Shown piece after piece: positions 57,967-64,000 of a stretch of 64,000 bases of DNA; position 1 is the first letter of the stretch; the number at the start of each line of letters is the position of its first letter. Below the pieces are notes generated by a model. It saw only the letters and a program-made list of their open reading frames with translations, made no database searches and was not told the origin of the DNA. The stretch is from Maylandia zebra (Eukaryota; Chordata; Actinopteri; Cichliformes; Cichlidae): NCBI RefSeq assembly GCF_041146795.1, contig NC_135187.1, forward strand, positions 21,831,056-21,895,055, read 5' to 3'. The translations under genes and the position numbers were made by a program.

Positions 57967-58700
57967 GTTGTTAGAGGGTTTAACTTGTAGCTGTAGCTCG
58001 CTCCTTGCACAGTAGCTACTCTTTGTGTTTACAACCAGTTTTAAAATTGCCATGGAGATGGTTTTAGACTTCCCTCTAATGGGCGCAGGGTGAACTACAC
58101 ACACGCGCACACAAAGCAATGACGGATTTGTGGCTTGCTATCGTCGTGAACGTTACAATATGCCGTATGATTTCTTTTTTACGGAATAAACTCATTGTTA
58201 CTTAAAGGTTTCCCCTTAAATAATACTCGTAGATAAACGAAAGTAATTCAATAAAATATTTGGTTAGAGGCGATAAACCACGATAAGTAGGGTATGAATA
58301 CATTTCCCATAATTCAATAGCACTGACGCATGCACGAGACGTCCAGTGGAACCATGACATTCAGCGCAGTTGCATGCTTGGAATTTAGCTGCCGACTTTT
58401 GCATACAGAGACCCCGTCGGTTTTTCGAGGCTGTGTCGGAAGGCGGCGGAATGACTTTGAGCCGGAAAAGACACCTTCACTCGAAGTTCGGTAGCTAACT
58501 TTTCGTTAACGGAAACAAAGGGAGGGTGCCGTTCACAACACAGCAACAACACCCCTGGGTTGCCAAACAACAAGCATCATTCAGTGTCAGCCACCGGTAG
58601 CCGCTGGAGCTCACAGTCGCCTCGTCACTGCCTATCTGCAGCCTGCAAATTTCCGCTTCAGTTCAAGTTAGTTTCCCAGATAACACGGTGGGTTGAAATG
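57967..58700. promoter_or_regulatory. Shared bidirectional promoter of fam221a and ccdc126
   Basis: The genes diverge here. The block around 58320-58640 has many CpGs, consistent with a CpG-island promoter and the non-coding first exon of ccdc126. No TATA box was recognised. Transcription starts were not placed. Confidence 0.45.
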
Positions 58701-60013
58701 TGTGTTTTTTGAAAGGTTTTGGGACACGAAAAAGGTTTACCTTCCCTTTTCGCTGTTGACTGTATGGTTTCAGTGCTGGCGAGCAGAAATGTCGAGCTAA
58801 CGTGAAATATCGACAGAGTTGGAAACCGCTTCAGTGACTGTTAAGTAGTTAAAAACAAATGTCCCGAAATGCCTATCAGAAACGAAGCACACGTGTGGTT
58901 TGGATTCGTTTTCAGTGCTGGGTTGGATAATCTACTTTAAACATGTTTATTTTATATTCTGCTAGGTGATAAACAGGTTCAGTAAGTTCTGTATTTTGTT
59001 TTTTTGTAAAACCCAAGCACTGTTGACAGTTCGGTATTGCGCACCTGTCGCCCAATTGAACCATTCGCTGACCCTGCCAGTTGTTTGCCTGTGCAGATGA
59101 CATGCGACAGCTGTTGTGGTCAATATTTAACTTCTGGGATAGATGTGAATGGCTGGTAAGGAGTCCGATAAGCCATGCGCCCGATTAGGCACGCTGTGTT
59201 AAACAGTCCTCTAACCAGGTGGAAGATTATTTGTCTGAAACGTTTGTGTTTCCATGAAATTATGGTCCGGTCATGACAAGAGTCTCACTTCCTGACTTAC
59301 TTATACCGTTACTTTAAGAATTTCTTCCTAGTTGAGTTTGTATTTGCTGATAACTGGTTTTGCCCAGGTCACAGAAAGGACATGTTTGCGTGTATGAGAA
59401 GCATCACTTAACAGATTGTGTTACTCATCTTTTCATAATTTATCTGCTCAATCACCATCTCCTCTCCAGCCTCACAAAAAGAAGTGACACTCCCTCACCC
59501 AAGAGATTTTTCAGAAAATGAACCTGGTGACAAAGTTGTGAAAGCTGAGAAATTGTCTAATGTGCTTTGACTGTGCACAGTGCGCTTGCAGATTATTTGT
59601 CACTATTGTGCCCATTGTGGGATTGGGGTATGAATGCCCTCTGTCTGTTTCTCTCTCCCCTATTTGGAGCTGCAAAGTAGGTACGGTGAAATCTAAACTA
59701 GTAATCAGGTTTCTGGGCTAAGAGGGCTGAAAGAGATTTGTAGCTTAGTGTTTGTAACCAAAAGCAGTAAAAGGGGGAAAATGTCACTAGTAACAACAAG
59801 GTATTTCAGGAAACCTTGCTATTAATGATAAGATAGATGTGATAATTCACATGAGGTTGTGCTTTCATTAACTCACCCAGAAATACTCATTCTGTGTTTA
59901 AAAACATTGTGAGCCCTTACAAATTTAGAGGATGAACAAAAATGAGACTGCAATGGGTTTAAGCTTTTTTTCTTTTAATCATGACATTGCAGCACTGCAA
60001 AAAAAAAAAAATC

Positions 60014-60250
60014 CATCTCATCCATTTTCTTCTGCTCATCCTTATTAGGGTCGTGGGGGGCTGGAGGCTATTCCAGCTACCATAGGGCATGAGATGGTGT
60101 ACACCCTGGGGAGGTCGCCAGTCTGAAGCAAGGCTAACACACAGAGAGAGAGAGAGAATCAGTCACACTCACATTAACACCTGTGTATAATTTAGAATCA
60201 CAAGTTAACCTTATCTCACTAACTGCATGTCTTTGGATTGTGGGAGGGAG
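60014..60250 (+). repeat. Common teleost repeat (CCATCC type)
   Basis: CATCCATTTTCTTCTGCTCA, GGGTCGTGGGGGGCTGGAGG and ACACCCTGGGGAGGTCGCCA, then GCATGTCTTTGGATTGTGGG: the usual order of a frequent fish retroposon tail. It holds a short (GA)n inside. The reverse relative is at 53238. It lies upstream of the ccdc126 coding exon. Confidence 0.65.
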
Positions 60251-60739
60251 TTTTGCTGCAGTGTTTAAAGTAATTGTTTTGTCAGATTTTTCATTGCATC
60301 CCTAATGTAAGCATGTTTTTCCTTCTATATTAATGTTGTTATTTCTGTCTGTTGTCTTCTTTTTCTTGTTCTTGTTTGTTTTTAAAGCATTTTCAGCCAT
60401 GTCTGCTGATCCCCTGCCTAAAAACCCAGTCTGCATTGGTGATTTGGTCTCACACATCTTGCAACCCAAGCACCTTTCCAAACACCCCTGAGTGCCGATG
60501 TCTGTGGCTACACTTCTTGGCTTCTGCTGTTACTCCAGACTTCTTCATATCCCCTCATGATGAGCAGGATGTGCAGCAGACTTTGACAGCTTTGACCTCT
60601 GTTTGACTAAGGACAGCAGGATTTGTTTCCTGCAGGAACTGCTACGTTGTCAAGCTGATTGTTTAAAAATTCAAAGAACTCAAGACCTTCAGCCTCAGAC
60701 CGGGCATTCATAGCCACCTTTCCCCTTCACCACAGTACC

Positions 60740-61410
60740 ATGCTGGCTGCACTACTGCGTAGGAACATGTCTCAGAAGCTGAGTATGCTACTCCTGGCAT
60801 TTGGCCTGGCATGGGGACTTATGCTGCTGAGGTACACTGTGCAGCAGCCTCGCCATCAGAGCAGTGCAGAGTTGCGTGAGAAGATACTGGAGCTAAGCCG
60901 GCGATATGTCAAAGTGCTGACAGAAGAGAACCAGAATGCACCAGGTGGGCCACAAGGAACCTCCATGGCAGGATATGGTAAGAATTTAGAAAAATTCAGA
61001 AGTGGTGCAATATTACCATACTTTTTAAATGGAAAGTATGATGATATTGCACCATATTTTACTAATACCTACATGACAAGTGTGTCTCATAGTTGCAAGA
61101 AAAGCAGCCTCAAGGACTGATTTTTTTCCCCCTTCTGTCTTTTTCTCTGTACTTTACTCAAATAGCTGACCTGAAGAGGACTATAGCTGTGTTACTGGAT
61201 GACATTCTGACACGGCTTGTAAAACTGGAGGGGAAAATTGAACTGGTGGTCAATTCCTCCTCTACAAACAGCTCCCACACAGCAGGGGGCCTGCTTGCAT
61301 CTGCTCCTGTAGCCCTGCAGAAACCTGTGAAGCAGCAGGAGAAACCTGGAAGTCACCCAGGGACATATCGCCTTCATCCACACATACCTAATAGGGCCCG
61401 ACCACATTAA
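60740..61410 (+). CDS. ccdc126: CCDC126, complete
   Basis: A small type II or secreted glycoprotein related to the N-terminal stem of the MGAT5 family; its role is poorly known. Exons: 60740-60977 and 61166-61410, 483 bases, 160 codons plus stop (human about 140). The start [19 protein letters not shown] was chosen by match to the human N-terminus; an in-frame ATG at 60659 is upstream but not conserved. A hydrophobic signal-anchor spans about 14-31, followed by [19 protein letters not shown], a helical stretch that may form a coiled coil, then [28 protein letters not shown] offers N-glycosylation sites. The C-terminal tail is variable. At least one non-coding exon must lie upstream, probably in the CpG-rich block near 58.5 kb. 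Confidence 0.95.
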
Positions 61411-63010
61411 GAAGGCCAAATATTATATCTTTTTTTTTTTTTTTTTTTTTTTTTTGTTAAATAAGCACACCAAGTTTTACATCTTTCATTGCTAATGAAG
61501 CAACATCAGATAAATAAAGAGCTGCAGGGATTCTTATGGATGCCCAGAAGCTTAAGTTATGGAATGTGTCTCAGAAATATTCATCCAACTCAGAAGAAAG
61601 AGGACCTCTTTAGTCTCTCAATGCTGATATTTATTTCATTTTTTTGTACCAATACTTCCAGCACATCTTTTTCTTGTTTTGTATTTCCATTGCTGAAACT
61701 ATTATGCCTATTTTTTTCAAATGTAAGGTGACTGTTTAAGTATATGCCAAAAGCAGATGCTTGAAACTGTTCCTGAATTCTAAATGCTTAATCATAAAAC
61801 CAGCTTAAAATGCTCCCATCGCCAACAAGTTACAGTACTACTTCAACATATCAAAATGCTGTACATGTATGATAGCTTAGAATACAGTTTTAGTTTTTTG
61901 CTGCCACGATTGCTAAGAACTAAAGAACTTGAAGATTCTTCCTTTAGCTTACAGCTAATGAGGTTTTAAGGCAAAATTAACTAGGTAGTTTTCTTGTAAC
62001 AAAAAATCCAAAGAATATTATTTGCACTCCATGTGAAGGCAATATAAATGTGTATGTGCTGTTGCTGTGAGACGTATGGAGAATATCATGGGATGATGCC
62101 TATTTGCCGCTGTAAATGCGTGCGAGTGTGTGTGCTTGCTCTGTCTCACTTCAAATCCAGTAGCTCAAAGAGACTGAATGTATATGCAGTGAGTTTTTAG
62201 CCCACTAATGCTGTTAGGATAAGTGACTCACTGCTTACACATATTCATGGTGCACTGTGATTATAGAAACCTTTTAAAATTAAATCATCTGCATTGGACC
62301 TGTGCTCTTAGCATAGTTAACACTGGTTTGTCCACCAAGAAAGAAAAACTTGTTGGTCGTTATATTGGATTTGCAACATTTTTATCAACATTTCTTCCTT
62401 TTTTTTGGCAGGAGGGGGATTATACAAAACACAGCATGAGTGGCAGAATAAAAGTGAGGAAAAATAAGGCAGTTAAAGCAGCTTTGTTTCAGCTTAACAG
62501 TATGTGGCGATCACAGGACTAAATAATCGAGTAGTGGCGCGACCTTAATTTGCTACATGATGCAATGAAGTAAAAATGATAAGGTGGTGACCTGATGGGA
62601 GATGTCTTTACTCACACAACCCTATTTTCCAAAAAAACAAAAAAAAACCCAAACTGTAAAATAACTGATTTAAAAAAAAAAAAAAAAAAATTTAAGCAGT
62701 AGCAGCATGCTTCCCAGAAAGCCTAGTCCAACACTAAAAGAAAAATGCAGTTTAGTCCAGTACTAGGTATAATGCATGTCTGGGAATCTTTATTTAAATA
62801 CAACAAAAAGAGCACTACTATTTGTTCATGTTTTTATTGAGAAGTAGAATAAAAACTTCACCATCTTCCAATGTGTATGAAGAAGGAAAGAAGACAACTC
62901 CAGGAGCATAATGTAGAAAACAACTTTGTTGCTAACCCGTGGACTTTATTTTATGACCTCAAGCTAAAGTGTCACACTGCAGGAATAAAGTTGCTTAATA
63001 TTTAACTGCA
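61411..63010 (+). other. ccdc126: 3' UTR of ccdc126
   Basis: AT-rich non-coding sequence with long T and A runs (about 61431-61455 and 62672-62691). AATAAA at 62984-62989, followed by a GT-rich stretch, is the likely poly(A) signal. No other gene was seen. Confidence 0.6.
62984..62989 (+). terminator. ccdc126: Poly(A) signal of ccdc126
   Basis: AATAAA followed within about 25-60 bases by TTTGTCTTTTTTGTAACTTG, a downstream U/GU-rich element. Confidence 0.55.
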
Positions 63011-63639
63011 GCTGGACGTTTGTCTTTTTTGTAACTTGTATTTGGTGGAGCTTTTTTTTTTCTTTTTTAGGAAATGGGGTTGTAAAGTGTGATTTAGACT
63101 TCTGCGGAAAATCTGGCACAACTGACTTTGCAACCGGGAGCTCCTAATACCTACACCGCAACCTTTGTCGCCATTGAAGTCGTTGACCTGTAGTTACGTT
63201 TGTCGTGAGGAGTACGTCAGGTTATACAGAAGGTTCCGGCGTAAGGTTAAAATGGGGTTCCGATTATGGTGTACATCTGACGCGGAAGTGTAATTCACCT
63301 GCAAATTAACATCATGATTTAAAAAAAAGATCACCAGTAAGTTTTTGTCCTGTCCTCTGACATAAAGAGAAGCACAGCACTGAAATACAAAGCAGGTCCT
63401 TCTTGAACATTTAAATGTTTTTTTTAAAATCATGTTTCTTCACGTGACTGTAGCCTCTACTCTGCCTCCAACGATCTTAACTCTCACTCTCTACAATGAG
63501 AAATTTTGCTCTCCTTGACAATAAATTACTTTATCCTGTGTGGCAGCGTTGCTTTGTACTACAACATCTTAATGTTTCTCCGCGACACTAATGGTCCGTG
63601 AAAGAACATTACAACTTCTCCGTGTGTTCGCCATGTTTT

Positions 63640-63825
63640 TTTATGTCGAAAGGGGGGGGGAGGAGGGGGGCGTGGGAGATGACGTCAGATCCTGCGGCTC
63701 ATAAGCATATCAGCAACCTACGTTACGCGCCATCTTCTAGCTACTGACCAGAAAATATACGTAGCATATAAGCCCACTTGCTTATTTTTTGTCCAAATAA
63801 CTGCTTTTATTAGCTATACCGAGCA
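63640..63825 (+). promoter_or_regulatory. tra2a: tra2a promoter and 5' UTR
   Basis: A G-rich tract (63648-63671) is followed by a perfect CRE, TGACGTCA, at 63680-63687, then by sequence leading to the tra2a ATG. No TATA at a standard distance was identified. The transcription start is not placed. Confidence 0.55.
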
Positions 63826-63861
63826 ATGAGTGACCTCGAGGAAGGAAACTATGAAGGGCGG
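63826..63861 (+). CDS. tra2a: TRA2A splicing factor, first coding exon
   Basis: Transformer-2 alpha is a nuclear SR-like protein that binds GAA-rich exonic enhancers and promotes exon inclusion. Only MSDLEEGNYEGR is present, ending at a donor ggtaagt. It matches the human start MSDVEENNFEGR in length and pattern. The RS and RRM domains lie beyond the window. Identity rests on 12 residues plus its place next to ccdc126, as in human. Confidence 0.85.
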
Positions 63862-64000
63862 GTAAGTAGTTCCCGTCGAATGATATCGGTGACATCTTCC
63901 TTTCTTCCCTTTCTCTTCCGTGTGGCTTTCAGTAAAGAACATTGTTAGGATACACTAACTACTAGCCAATGGTAATGTGTGCTAACTCTAAATAACCTGC

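Overview
This window is animal nuclear DNA, almost certainly from a percomorph teleost (a cichlid-like fish would fit). Genes are split by GT-AG introns. The predicted proteins are very close to vertebrate AGO2, PALS2/MPP6, NPY, FAM221A, CCDC126 and TRA2A. The repeats are typical of bony fish: Tc1-like transposons of several families, a Rex1/CR1-like LINE, tRNA-derived SINEs and long-inverted-repeat MITEs. There is no prokaryotic organisation, operon or CRISPR.

Layout, left to right. (1) 1-235, + strand: the last two coding exons of Argonaute-2 (ago2). They are followed by about 9.4 kb of T-rich, gene-free sequence that fits the very long 3' UTR known for this gene. (2) 9.6-14.7 kb: a tail-to-tail gap holding a 5'-truncated LINE, a head-to-head pair of intact-looking 5S rRNA genes, a Tc1 fragment and the 3' UTR of pals2. 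(3) 14.7-39.6 kb, - strand: pals2 (mpp6), a membrane-associated guanylate kinase scaffold. Eleven coding exons give exactly 539 codons plus stop. A first exon at 39.45 kb and a second possible N-terminal exon at 27.8 kb both join in frame. The introns carry four Tc1 copies, two SINEs and other debris. (4) 40.6-42.5 kb, - strand: npy, complete, 99 codons, with a TATA box. (5) 42.6-56.2 kb: intergenic desert with a solo LTR, SINEs, Tc1 fragments and single-copy AT-rich blocks that could be enhancers. (6) 56.2-58.0 kb, - strand: fam221a, complete, 246 codons. It is divergent from (7) ccdc126, + strand, 60.7-61.4 kb coding, 160 codons. (8) 63.8 kb, + strand: the first coding exon of tra2a, cut by the window end.

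The order npy - fam221a - ccdc126 - tra2a matches human 7p15.3, as does pals2 beside npy. STK31, which lies between NPY and FAM221A in human, is not seen. ago2 next to pals2 is not the human arrangement. The genes do not form a pathway; this is an ordinary conserved synteny block.

I see no wholly new system. The observations most worth following are a ~610-bp foldback element inside the presumed 3' UTR of ago2 (a long hairpin in the mRNA of the RNA-silencing effector itself), the divergent 5S rRNA pair bounded by outward CTCF-like motifs, and alternative in-frame N-termini for pals2. All exon borders were read by eye from splice consensus, frame continuity and remembered family sequences; nothing was aligned by computer.
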